In this document: one piece after another, positions 33,071 to 44,834 of the stretch
Position numbering within the stretch: position 1 is the first letter of the stretch
How the letters are laid out: each line of letters starts with the position of its first letter
Origin: Axinella damicornis
Taxonomy: Eukaryota > Porifera > Demospongiae > Axinellida > Axinellidae
Direction: 5' to 3'
Assembly: GCA_963931865.1 (NCBI GenBank)
Contig: OZ007517.1
Span: forward strand, 4,353,707-4,417,706
DNA length: 64,000 nt
Notes under the pieces: generated by a model
The model's database searches: none
The model's input: only the letters and a program-made list of their open reading frames with translations
Told to the model about the DNA's origin: nothing
Translations under genes and position numbers: made by a program

Positions 33071-36005
33071 CCATTGCTCAAGCTCTCTCTTCAACTTTAG
33101 TTGCAACAAAGATTATGACCACACGGTACCAGTTGCGCTACAGCAAGTCGCAACCGGGGTTGCAACGCCTACCAGGAGTGCGGTTGCCCCTCATTACTAA
33201 GATAAGAATTTTGAAATCGAGGTCATTTTTACACCTCTGTTTGGTGAATAATGACAACCAGTGAAGACAGTAATTGCAAGATCGCTTCAGGCAATAATTG
33301 TAAGGTATAATTATCGTCGAGCCCTACTAGTCAGACTAATATTTGGAACACAAACTGTTAATTTGAATACCCCCTGTTGGTTGGTGATTACGGGGATTAT
33401 GCCCACTCCATTCCATATGTTACCCTCTCCTCATAAACTACCCATACACCGCAAACATTGATTTACGTTACATGAGAGTAAAGTTCAGGTCATGTCATGC
33501 GCTATTTTCTAAAGTGTGTAACAAAATTTAATAAATTCTCATTGGACTTCTGGTTTGATCCCGAGACTGTATTGTACGCATACTTCCATGCTATTGTTCT
33601 GTCAGGAGCGCATGAGCAGATGAAGGCGGCAAAGGAGCGTCAAACTAGTGTTGTGCGCCCTCACGCCTTACAGTCATACCTTGAAATCAAGTGCTTTGGC
33701 AGGTACACTTGCTGAGAAGTGTATGATGGGTATCAGGGTAGTAGTTCACTGCTGACATTGGGGATTCATAATTTTGTGCAGGTCCCCGAAGGATGGTGAT
33801 GGCCACTTCTGCTGGAGATGCGGTATCTTGCACATCTGGTGAAACTCGTGAGAAGGCACGGCATGAGCTTGGAGAGGATCCCGAGACAAGAGGTGCAATC
33901 ATCCAAGAGCTCCGGGACAAGATAGAGTAGTGGCAGCCAAGCCCAGAAGAGGGAGGACTGATGTTTTCACAAAAGGATGACAAATATTTCTCCTGCATTA
34001 GCTATCTGAGAGCAAAAAGAATTGACCTGTTTGGGTCACAAGAATCATTTTTATACTCTTATGGAGCCTATTATAACCCATACCATTTATTATTTTTCAT
34101 GATACTGTCACCTTATTGACAACACACCTTGCGGCAGTGGTTTGCAGAGTTCCAACTGGATTGCACCCAATGCACCCTATATAGCAGCCGAATTGTGAGC
34201 CTCGTAGAGTACCCGTAAGAAATTGTGTCGGAGGTGTTTGTTATCCTACACGTGCTCTTTTGCTGTTTGCAGTAGTGGCGGGTAATGTAGTAACGCTACC
34301 CTCCCTCTAGACTACAACGTATGGTGATCGCCTGCCCTCTGCATGCTAGCTGTCTGCATTTTTCTCCTCTGACATTATACTGCAGTAGTTATACAGACCC
34401 TAACCACACCCTAACCCCACCTAACCCATATAAAATAGTGTATAGCCTCGGAATTAAGTTATAACCGGAACGAGGCAGCAACATATCTATAACAGTAGTC
34501 TCGGAACAAGACAATTTGAAGGGTCTGGTTACAGCGCGGCCGGGGACGTGACATATGGACGAACAAGCGTGGAGTGGCCGTGGCCCATGTGAGATCGATC
34601 GAGAGTGGCCAAGTGCCTAACGCACTGCACATCACAGAAGAGTGGGTCAGAAATCGACTGCACCTCCAGCTGGACTGTTTGGGTGAGTTCTTGAGTAACA
34701 TTCTGGCCAGCTATCTAGCCCTCCTCTGCTGGTGAAGGTCTGCAGGCCTGGCGAAATATATAAGTGTCCTATAGCCATGCCCAGCTGAACTGTAATTAGT
34801 TTGATGTAAGGCAATGGTACATTAGCATAAATCTGAATGGAGCTCACCCTTAAATTTCTGAAGGGGCTGGCAATCTGATTTTTGGGTGTCTTAGCTAGTG
34901 TAGTTAGTGAAGTCTCCAAGTTTGAAGCCTGAAGCTTGTTTAGTTGGCAGTTAGAGGGCACCAAAATTGCATTTTTCTATGCATGTATATGTACATTACA
35001 TAGTCTTGCGGGCCAGACGTTCGCGGCGCGCACGGAGAGGGAAAAAGTCACTTTGACAGGTTTTCGTTGACGTCGCCGGAATGTTAGCGGCACCAATCAG
35101 ATTGGAGAGCGTTCAATAATGACATTTACCTTCCGTATAATTGCTAACATTATCCGCACAGATTGAAACGAGAACAAGAACAGATTCGTTAGTAAGATGT
35201 CCTTTACAGTTGCAAGCGAATGGCACGAACAACACGCAACCACTTAGTGCTGATCACAGATGTTGAAGAGCGGCAGTGCAGACACTTCCTCACACACTAT
35301 TGAGAATATCGCTCTTCGTTTTCAAGGCATCCCCAGCTTCACAGAAGTCCGAGACACTTCTACAGCTAACCAGGAGAGCTCACCTTGTGAACCGTCGATC
35401 CTGTAAGCGGCGATAAAGGACGAACGAGCTGGTCCGGCAAACAACCCGCAGTGAACAGCGAGATCAGACCAGTGGCCCTCTCGCACACCTGTCAACTGCC
35501 TTTCGCCAGTCATTGAGAGGTACTCTGTCCCGGAGCGTTCAGTTCTGAGTCTAGAATTCGTGCATTAGCACGGCAGTGAAGGTAAACGCCTACAAAATGT
35601 TCACGTATTCACGTGGTTTTTTTCTGCAATCTGATTGGGTCTGCCAGATCCAGGCTCTGGAAGTCGACAGCTTTTCACGCGAATGTTACCAGGCTCTCTC
35701 CTCCCCCCGTTTTTAGAGGAGAGAGCCTGGGACTGAGGCTACGCAAACGTCTGTCTGCGAGACTATACATTACATATGGTTGGGTTAGGGCCCCAAGGTG
35801 ATCGTCAGTCTCTTGAGTGTCTACCCATGATAAAATTCTTGCGTTAGCCAGACTCGCGCACGGAAAGGAGATCGCTAGAGTCTAGTTAGCTGCCCATAAT
35901 TATATGACTTGTTCCTTAGCACCCCGACTTGGGTGGCGATAGTGACGATAACTAAGTGGCGCTAAGTAGAGAATCTGTGAACTTTATGGTTTACACGTAC
36001 TTACC
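33071..36005. repeat. Blocks Z and W, second occurrence
   Basis: 33071-34033 equals 20552-21505 (CRAL-TRIO N-terminal part); 34034-36005 equals 23407-25650. The unique stretch 21505-23400, including the CRAL-TRIO lipid-binding exon, is missing between them. Confidence 0.8.
33541..34033 (+). pseudogene. CRAL-TRIO protein, copy 2, N-terminal fragment
   Basis: 33541-33704 stays open through FDPETVLYAYFHAIVLSGAH and on to LEIKCFG, where copy 1 has a stop. The exon from 33782 reads KARHELGEDPETRGAIIQEL, then GAGTAG (stop at about 33928-33930) where copy 1 has GAGCAG, and continues in the same frame through FSQKDDKYFSCISYLRAKRI to 34033, where the duplicated block ends and unrelated DNA begins. 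Its frame is correct where copy 1 is shifted, and the reverse holds at the stop, so the two copies carry complementary lesions. The N-terminal CRAL-TRIO identity is good; the link of the 33541 segment to the same gene is inferred from proximity and order only. Confidence 0.6.
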
Positions 36006-36678
36006 TCTGAGATTGATTCTGACACAATTTGGGGTCAAAATTCACAATCAAAACACATGTACACATACAGTATGAAAGTAGCTGCTTATTTATTTTCATA
36101 ACACTTACAAAAGGGAATGGGGGGAGGGAGGGAGGGAGGGAAGGGACAAAGGTGGGATGTGTTACTAAAGGGGGGTCTGGGGGTCCTCTCCCAGGAAAAA
36201 AAATTGAAATTTAGATTCTCTGAGATAGATTCTGATGCAATTTGAGGGGCAAAAATTACATGAGCAGGAAGTGAACTCAGTTTGGAAATAACGCATGACG
36301 CAAGAACGCGCAAAATACGAGCAGGAAGTGATTTACGGACAGGGACTCTGGCGAGTTATAGGGGATTGTGAGTTCAAGGAGGATCACCTCTCTTGGTCTC
36401 ACTGAAGCGACCAAAAACAGACCTACATATGCACGTTACAAGAACTGTAATCTGAATGGCTTGTGCCATTGCCTATTTCATTTCACAGTACTGTATAATA
36501 GGGAATGTGAAAATGCCAAGGGAGGGCAAAGAGATTCCAAGGGGGGGCGAATGCCCCCCCCCCCCCCCCCAAATGAAACCCTGCGTGTACTACTGCCATC
36601 ATGAGTTCAGTGGAGTTATCAAGAAACGACCAAGAAGGTGTGATGACTGTCAGTAGATGTTTTCACAATGGACACAGC

Positions 36679-37068
36679 TGAGGTCGAAATAACATGCGGT
36701 CAATTTCCTTGCATTTAGCTAAAAGGACTGCACAGTAATGCACTTGTTCGGTAGGCGTGACCGAACAACATGCATGAATATAATCATCTAGGTGCATGAC
36801 CCATAATGACTGTACCTGGTTCGAATCTGCTAATTTCTTTTTCTTATGCATGAGTTCTAGTCAACCAAAAAAATTTTTTTCAATACACATATACACACAA
36901 CCAACATGGATTTGAATCTAGCTTGGAGATCGAACACACATTCATGCTCTTGTGATTTCTTTTTGGTAATGGGCGCGGGCATGACCTAACATATTTTGTA
37001 AATGTCCAATCAAAATCTAAAGTGCTAGGACATTTGACCGCTCAACATGTAATCCTTATTTCGACCTC
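36679..37068. mobile_element. MITE with GAGGTCGAAATAA ends and 10-bp duplication
   Basis: Ends TGAGGTCGAAATAA.. and ..TTATTTCGACCTC are inverted. TGGACACAGC is repeated at 36669-36678 and 37069-37078. A related segment has one uninterrupted copy (TGGACGCAGC) at 39589-39598, confirming a 390-bp insertion. No coding capacity seen. Confidence 0.82.
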
Positions 37069-37113
37069 TGGACACAGCATCTATTGGCGTCATGTCCAGG
37101 CCATTATATTGCC

Positions 37114-37185
37114 TTGATCCCAGGCTCCTCCCCAGCTTTTTGTTGCATACTGTACAAAAGCTGGGGAGGAGCCTGGGAACGAAGC
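37114..37185. mobile_element. Short foldback element, CAGGCTCCTCCCCAGC type
   Basis: GATCCCAGGCTCCTCCCCAGCTTTTTGT is followed by its complement ending GGGAACGAAGCTA. A second copy in the duplicated flank is at 39636-39708. No target duplication; a degenerate member of the TAGCCTCG family. Confidence 0.5.
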
Positions 37186-37956
37186 TATGGCACTAGTCAG
37201 GAGGTAGTCCCATAAAATAACCAACAGCCTTGTAGACAACCCACTTGACCTTTGTGAATTTCTGTTGACTATACATTAAAATTCCTGGTGCCACTGCTAC
37301 ATGCATGGGCACTGTGTGGAAACGCATCCAAGTGACAAACAGTTAGAGTATACATCTCAGAATGTGATTAGAAAGAGAGCTTGCGAGAGAGCTATGACTT
37401 GTATGGTTACCAAGTGTGGACCAACCTAATATATACCTGGGAAGACCTCCAAAGGCAATGTGGAACTAATTGATTCTACATGTAGTAACAGCCACTGCTC
37501 GAGGTCTCTCCGGCTTCCATGCCATCGCCACCTACTTGCAGCTTGTGCTTGTATACCTGTAACTGTGCCCAATGTGAGCCTGCCAGTGATTCCTTTGCCA
37601 GCGTTAGAATGGGCGCAAGGTCAATATTTGCAAGATTAGAAATTTCCATTTCAAGATGTTGGCACGGAATTAGAATGACAGAAATTTAGAACACTTGCGA
37701 TATCTGTTGTCTTCATTGATCTCTTCATGGCTACTGCACAGTCGCCAACAGGTGGCCTACCTCTGTCGACTTGTTGCTAAAGGTCAAGTGGGTTCTTGTG
37801 AGTCCACCTATTCAGTTGTTAATTAAAAGGGTCCTACCCTAGCTGCAACCGTAAGTTCGAGGGGCCCTGTAGTTGAGACCTGAACATGAGGCTATCAACT
37901 TTGAAGTCTCATAGAATCACTCGACTGATCTATATCTATACGATGTAGGGATATAG

Positions 37957-38112
37957 TAGCCTCATTCCCAGGCCTACCCCGTTTTTTCTGTTCTTCGGTT
38001 TCCGTTGACAATAATACACAGATGCGTTTTTCGCCGCCCTTCCGCATCCGTGTATTATTGTCAACGGAAACCGAAGAACAAAAAAAACGGGGTAGGCCTG
38101 GGAACGAGGCTA
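37957..38112. mobile_element. Mutator-like foldback MITE, 156 bp, 9-bp duplication
   Basis: TAGCCTCATTCCCAGGCC and its complement flank a near-complete palindrome (GGTTTCCGTTGACAATAATA repeated inverted). GGGATATAG is duplicated at 37948-37956 and 38113-38121. The short centre means almost the whole element can fold into one hairpin. Confidence 0.85.
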
Positions 38113-39223
38113 GGGATATAGCAGTCACACAATAGCTAATATAGCTTTACGACACTGGGCTGAAGGAGACAGGGTACAGGCTTGGTTGGGGGGGGGGGGG
38201 GGGGGGGGGGGGGGACATGTTGGCCAGGTTAGATTTCCTTACCCTATAGCTTGCAGATACCACCAGGGTTCTGCTAGTTAACTTGTTTACTTTCACTCCT
38301 GGAGTGTAATACAACAAAATGAAGCCATCCTCTACACGGTTGAATCTACCAGGATTGACAACAACCGAGTCTGCGAGTATACTGACATTGAGCTAAATGT
38401 AGTGCAGTGGCATCACCAGAACAGCATGACGACTAGCACTACAGTCTCAATGCCAGACCCCACTAGGAAAAAGGAGAAGGGATCTGGCAACACATACTAG
38501 AGCTGTGACCAATAATCAACAAAACAAAGCCAATTGTTGGTGGTAAAATTAAGGGCCTGGGAACGAAGCTAGTTATACCTATGATTATATATCCAAATAT
38601 CAGCTGACAATTCAGTGGTAGTTAGGCTGCAGTCCCAGTACGTACCACAGTGGCCTCATTCCTGGGGTTGGGAGATCTTGGGATTGAAACTGATTGACCC
38701 ACTGCTAGTTTTGTCCTGTCTCCGGCTGCTACACAACCAAAGATGGCCCCATGGGTAGCTGATATTGTTAGCTATAGATTTGTTGCACAGCGTCTATGGA
38801 AGTGTTAGTGATGCCAGCATCGTATATAGCCTTTGGGTATGATCAACCCTATCCACAGGTTCATCCACTGTATTGCAGCATTGCCTCCATGTACTTTGTG
38901 GTAGCTCTAATCCTTGTGTTGTCCATGAACATAAGTTTGCTCTGGGATATATAGAGCAGTGCTGGATCAATAAACTTCCAACCAGGCAACTGTAATTAGT
39001 ATTCAGTAGGAATGTGTTGACCCTGTACATTATAGAGTATTGATAAACTCGACCATAAACTGCTGAAGGTCACTGGAGGAAATGACCAGTATTAGTATAC
39101 ATCAGAACCCTAACTATATTGCCTGGGCAGCAAAGAGGTTCTTATGATCAGCGGCAGTATTTTGCTGCAACACTTTGGAACATTTGTTGATCGACTTCAG
39201 CTTAGACTTATCACATACGTATG

Positions 39224-39267
39224 TAGCCTCGTTCCCAGGTGCTCGGTAATTGCTGAGAACGAGGCTA
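39224..39267. mobile_element. 44-bp minimal Mutator-like MITE
   Basis: TAGCCTCGTTCCCAGG, a short centre, then GAGAACGAGGCTA. ATACGTATG is repeated at 39215-39223 and 39268-39276. Little more than the two ends is left, yet the 9-bp duplication is perfect. Confidence 0.8.
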
Positions 39268-40089
39268 ATACGTATGGCATGTAGGAACTCGTACTGTCAT
39301 GCCGTAGACAGTCCCGCCTCAAAAGTGGTCCCCCCCGGACTGTCCATGGCAGAATAATCAGTCCCCCAGACCACATATTGTGGCCATAACTGGATGCAGT
39401 TTATTGTCTGCTTAAGTTGGCATGCCTGGTTGTGATAAATGGTTGTTACCTGTTTATGCACACAGGCTATAGGACACCTGATACGCAGACAAAAGAGTGT
39501 ACGTGTACCACTGCCATCATGAGTTCAGTTATCAAGAAACGACCAAAAGATGTGAGGACTGTGTTGAATTCAGTAAATGTTTGCACAATGGACGCAGCAT
39601 CTATTGGCGTCATGTCCAGGCCATTGTATTGCCTTGATCCCAGGCTCCTCCGCAGCTTTTTGTTACATACTGTACAAAAGCTGGGGAGGAGCCTGGGAAC
39701 GAGGCTATGGCACTAGTCAGGAGGTAGTCCCCATAAATAACCAACAGCCTTGTAGATCATCTGTGGACCCACTTGACCTTTGTGAATTTCTGTTGACTGT
39801 GCATTGAAATTCCTGGCGCCGCTACTACATACCAGCACATCACAGCCAGATTGTAAACCGCCTAAAACGAGAAATTCTGTATAAGCATGATGCTTCTTTC
39901 CAACTTCTGATATGTTGTGTGTACAGTAGCAGCTGAAGCGGACGCAATCGGGGAGCAGCAGCTCTGCACAGAGAGCTCTCTGGCACCGGATTACTCACGT
40001 AGGCGAACGAGGGGGGAAGTAGCTGAGTGAGCAAAGCGAGCGAATTAAGCTACTTGTACTACTTATGTAGGATCTGTGCTATGGGATAT

Positions 40090-41407
40090 CAGTTACGCAG
40101 TCTACAATTCGTGCATTAGCATGGCAGTGAAGGTAAACGCCTACAAAATGTTCACATGTTCATGTGGTTTTGTTCTGCAATTTGATTGGGTCAGCCAGAT
40201 CCAAGTGCTGGAAGTCGACAGCTTTTAACGCGATTGTTACCAGGCTCTCTCCTCCCCCCGTTTTTAGAGGAGAGAGCCTGGGACTGAGGCTACGCGAACG
40301 TCTGCCTGCGAGACTATACATTACATATGGTTGGGTTAGGGCCCCAAGGTGATCGTCAGTCTCTTGAGTGTCTACCCATGATTGCGTTAGCCAGACTCGC
40401 GCACGGAAAGGAGATCGCTAGAGTCTAGTTAGCTGCCCATAATTATATGACTTGTTCCTATAGCACCCCGACTTGGGTGGCGATAGTGACGATAAGTAAG
40501 TGGCGCTAAGTAGAGAATCTGTGAACTTTACGAGGGGCAACCGCACTCCTGGTAGCCGCGGTTAAACGGTAGCACAAGTTAATGTGACAGTTTGTTCCAA
40601 TTGTCACACATCACCTGAGTACAACGAAATAGGGAAGATCAGAAATTATTTAGAGTGCTCTCAAGCGCGTTGCAACCCCGGTTGCGACTCGCCGTAGCGC
40701 AAGCTAAGTATTGCAATTCGTTCCAATTAACGCACATGCCACGTGGCAACCACGCTAGCACTCAGTCGATCGCGAGCAATGGCGATCAAAAGGAAGACAA
40801 GACGTTATTACAGCACTCACAACTTAGCGTGAGTTTCAGCATGTAATCATCAGTGAATGACAGCAGTCACGGCCGTGTGGTCCGAATCTTCGTGTGCCTG
40901 TTCTAAGAACGGTACTGCCACCGGAAGTCGAAGAGAGCGCTCGAGCATTGGCAGCCACGGCGAGACAAAAGCGATCACGGTGGTGTAGTCAGAATATCTG
41001 TAGGCCAAGCCTAAGTACTCAAACATTATTTATATTATTTACATTATTTACGCAGCACAATTTTTCCCTTACCAGGAGTGTAATGGTTTACACGTACTTA
41101 TCAGTAATTAGTTATTGCCACCCGGTTGGGGTGCTGTCGGAAATGGGCAGTTAACCAGACTCTCCTTTCCGTGCGAGAGTCTGGCTACGTGAGACTATAC
41201 CTTGATATCGTGCGGGCAACTGGAAAAGCTGGAAACAGTAATGGGAATGACACAATCTGTAGTCGCTGTTTGGGAGTCACTGTAAAACCTAACCTGGAAA
41301 ACAGCTGTATACGGACACCAAACGTTGTTTCCAGCTCGGTCTCAAGTACCTTCCCTTCCTAGTCTGTTGAGAGCAATGCCTGCTCAATTTCCAAGAGGTC
41401 AAAGGTC
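40090..41407. repeat. Block W, third occurrence (3' half only)
   Basis: Matches 25200-25920 and 35545-36005, interrupted by the 40531-41080 element, and is joined directly to block X at about 41408. Confidence 0.75.
40531..41080. mobile_element. CACTCCTGGTAG-family element inserted in a W block
   Basis: Reverse orientation, CGAGGGGCAACCG.. to ..ACCAGGAGTG. The W block at 25630 reads GTGAACTTTATGGTTTACAC with no insert, whereas here GAACTTTA and TAATGGTTTACAC flank the element. That is an empty-site comparison, with an ambiguous 1-3 bp A/T-rich duplication. Confidence 0.75.
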
Positions 41408-42240
41408 AAGCAGTACTTACTGCAATGAACCAAAATGGTAAGAAACCTTACTCAGGTGGACACTGCAAGTAACATGATGGTTATTGCATGTACCTTAATT
41501 GCAGGTTGTATAACTTCACACCATGCTACGACTGTGACTGTGACTGTCACTGTCACGTCCATACTGCATGTACAACGGGTAATTTTCAGCTGGGCAACTA
41601 ACAGCCTGTTTACACTGGTGCTATGGTTCGACACAGCTCGAACTGGTTCGAATTGCCTTGTAATATAAACACGAACCGAACTCCATTGAACTGGGTCTGA
41701 ACCGGAGCGCTCCTGCCCCAAGTGTAAACGGAATCAAAGCCGTTGGTTGGGCGTGGACGGGAGGCATGACGGTTGCCAATAGTATCGGAACCAGACTGCG
41801 AAGGGTCTGGTTTCGAAACTAGGGGTTGTCATGGTATTGTATATTGAATATGACTAGTCTTGTGAGCTGGTCTGGGCACGTGACTAGTCATGAACTTCGA
41901 CTCCGAACCACACCTACATGGAGCGCTCACCTTTCTTGGTCTGTAGTGTAAGCAGGCTGCAAGACATATTACCCAAGAAATTGTCTGTGACACCACAGCT
42001 ACTAGGAGCCAGAAACTGTCCTCAAAACCACTCTCAGAAAGCTGCTCCCAACCCCATAGAAGATTGCACAGGACCCACGCCCACTATCACCTGAATCTTC
42101 CTGAATGAAAGTGTATCTTGTCTTGTCGTATGCATGCTACGATGCCTGCCTCACATTGGTCACTGTAGGAAGTCATTCTATGGACACCAATAATAATTAC
42201 GAACTGATACTGTAGCTAATAATATTGTTGGTTCTCTGAT

Positions 42241-43064
42241 ACGTATAGGTAATCACATGGGTTTCGAGTGCAATTTGGGAAATAATTGCACGAGCAACAG
42301 GCAAAGTAATTGCACGAGCGATAGCGAGTGCAATTTATGACTGTTGTGAGTGCAATTATTCCCAAATGGCACGAGAATACATGTGATTAAATACTAATCA
42401 TGTACTTCCAGGCGCTAGGCATGGCATGGTCGAAAGCAAGTGGCTTGAGCGATTAAAGCCACGCCCCAGCCACAAAAAGCGCTCGAAGCGCGAGCGAACT
42501 ACACGCTACTAGTACCGCTTATCTTATTCGCTCAGAGTACTGACCTGTTCTTCAGTTGTGTAGTGAAGCTTTAGGACGGAAGCGCGGTGTTGCAACTGAC
42601 ACCCCCAGGGTCCCAAAACAGCAGCACAGAGCCTGTGTGCGCATAACAGCCACGAACAGTACGCTACTAGCGCCACCGTGTTTCTGTGACAACACTTTCG
42701 CCACGCCATCGTTCGGTTCTCACTGCGTTTCTTCAGCTCAGGTACAGAAAGCTTAAACAACGCGAGCGCTCACACTGTACAGCCATTTTCAACTGTTGCT
42801 AATGAAAACGAGGCGTAGCCATGACGCGGACGCTCGTTGCTAGGGCGGAGCTTCACCTGATTGGTTAGCGCGCGCCGCGGCCGCTTTGTAACCGTGCAAT
42901 TTCTGACAGCCCTCGGGCTACAATAACCGTGCAATTTGGAAAAAAATTGCACGCTTTTCTATGGGAGTAAATGTATGGCAACTATAATTGCCGAGCGCCT
43001 TAGCGCGAGGCAACTAATCGTGCAGCGTAGTCACATCGCGTCTGTATATATATATATAGACATG

Positions 43065-43097
<33 letters not shown>

Positions 43098-43597
43098 CCG
43101 TCACACTTTAATTGCGAGGGGGCAGGGGGCGGTTGCATCGCTGCGGTTTCTGTGGTCCCGTGCTCGTGCACGTACTGCGCGTGCGAAATGCAAAGAAGCG
43201 ATCTATACAGGGAAAAGAGACACTGCCTCAGAAGAGAGTAAGGCAAAGGAGAGAGCGTCTGACAGATTGACGAAGAAGCGATGTATACAAGGAGAGTTTA
43301 GCGGAGACAAGTAAGACAAACGTTTAGTCTAGGCCATGGTACGTACATATAGTGTTGACAGTGTCGAAGGGTGTAGAACCTCGCTAACGTCTTCGTATTC
43401 TTCCTGGCAACGCTTAGCCATCTTCAACCTCAATCAGCAACTTCGCACAACTTCGAACAACTAAACTTCGCACGCTGAACTGACTTTCGCACCTTCGTTT
43501 TCTTCCACAGGAAACCACGCCTACTATACTATTACAGATTGTGAGCGTGCGCGCGCGAGGCACAGACATTGCGCATGCGTATTCCTAGTAAGTATGT
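42241..43597. mobile_element. 1.35-kb insertion unique to the copy 3 X block
   Basis: Copies 1 and 2 run GGTTCTCTGATACTGAT(G/A)TTT. Here GATAC is followed by 1.35 kb ending GTATGTGATTATGATGTTTATC. GTAATCACAT and ATGTGATTA stand inverted at the edges. The interior has several GTGCAATTT/AATTGCACG repeats, a GC-richer part (42780-42900), a TA run (43045-43098) and no recognisable protein. Likely an uncatalogued element or a deletion/insertion compound. Confidence 0.55.
43045..43098. repeat. TA-rich microsatellite
   Basis: Two TATATATATA runs separated by GACATG and TG. Low complexity, no gene. Confidence 0.8.
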
Positions 43598-44218
43598 GAT
43601 TATGATGTTTATCTGATTGTCGTACATCCATTATTCTTGCATATGTTCTACTTTCACACATGCACAAATGCACCAAAATAACAGAATGTGCGGTCGCTGG
43701 CACTGCCAGGCTCCTACAATGAAAAGATCACAAACCTGGGCCGCTCCCTGCTGGGGTTTACTAGGATCAAGCACTTGGATCTCTCTAGGAACGCCATCCA
43801 ATCGCTAGAGGTATAAACCAGCAGGAATTAGGAACGATTTTAGTACTGTGTACTATAGCTTTTGTCATACTGCTGTTGTGTACATGTGCGCATGCACATC
43901 TTAACAATAAGTGAATCGTAGCTGCTCTTCCTCATAGGGGCTGGATCACCTGAAACACTTGGAAACTCTTTACCTGTATCCTTACTCCACACCTAGCATG
44001 TAATGTTGCAGGAGTTGGATCTGAGGCTCAACCCTGTCACGAAGAATGAGCCTGACTACCGGCTGTTTGTGGTGCACATGTTGGTCAACCTAAGAAGGCT
44101 TGGTAAGCATGTCTACATACTTGAGCTGCTAAGTGTACCATTCTGCATGACAACGGAAATAGCCTTGTTTGCATGTACATGTATGCTGTGTATGCTAATA
44201 GAAGCAGCATTTATGTTA

Positions 44219-44834
44219 CACTCCTGGTAGGGGAAAAATTGTGCCGCGTAAATAAATAAATAACCTAATCAAACCTCACAGCACGCAGGAAAGGTCTACA
44301 GAGATTCTGACTACACCGTCGTGATCGCTGTAATGCAGTGACACAACCACGTAATAATTATGCTGAAACTCACCTTGGTGGTGGAGATATGAGCACTTTT
44401 GTCTTGCCGTGGCCGCCATTGCTCGAGCGCTCTCTTTGACTTCCGGTGGCAGTACCGTTCTAAGGAAAGGCACACGAACATTCTGACCACATGGCCGTGA
44501 TCGCTGTCGTTCACTGACGCTTACATGCCGAAACTCACCGTGCTGGCTAAGTTGTGAGTGAATGTCATGTCTTCCTTTTGGTCGCCATTGCTCGCGATCG
44601 CCACGTGGCATGTGCGTTAATTGGAACGAATTGCAATACTTAGCTTGCACTACGGCGAGTCGCAACCAGGGTTGCAACGCGGCTATGAATGGGTACTTGA
44701 GAGCACTCTAAATAATTTCTGATCTTCCCTATATAGAGTATAGCTATCATGGTACTCAAGTGATTGGAACGAACTGTCACACTTAGCTTGTGCTACCGTT
44801 TAACCTCGCCTACCAGGAGTGCGGTTGCCCCTCG
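44219..44834. mobile_element. CACTCCTGGTAG-family element at the X/Y boundary of copy 3
   Basis: Inserted between TTTATGTTA and TTATTAGAACCAG. Copies 2 and 4 read TTTATGTTAATAGAACCAG at 29749 and 50466, so the insertion is specific to this block. TTA on both sides suggests a 3-bp duplication with one later substitution. Confidence 0.75.

Larger units (their letters stand above)
36010..40085. other. Stretch without a clear gene, between W copies
   Basis: Contains a C tract (36554-36570), the 36679-37068 MITE, a G tract (38188-38214), three foldback elements and a duplicated piece (36590-37230 related to 39495-39740). That duplicated piece has the frame CHHEFSYQETTKRCEDCVEF at about 39506-39565, perhaps an exon relic with Cys/His pairs. 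No gene can be named. Confidence 0.45.

Noticed and set aside
36745..36835. GGTTCGAATC resembling a tRNA B box
   Set aside because: No A box or cloverleaf could be folded around it; it lies inside the 36679-37068 MITE.
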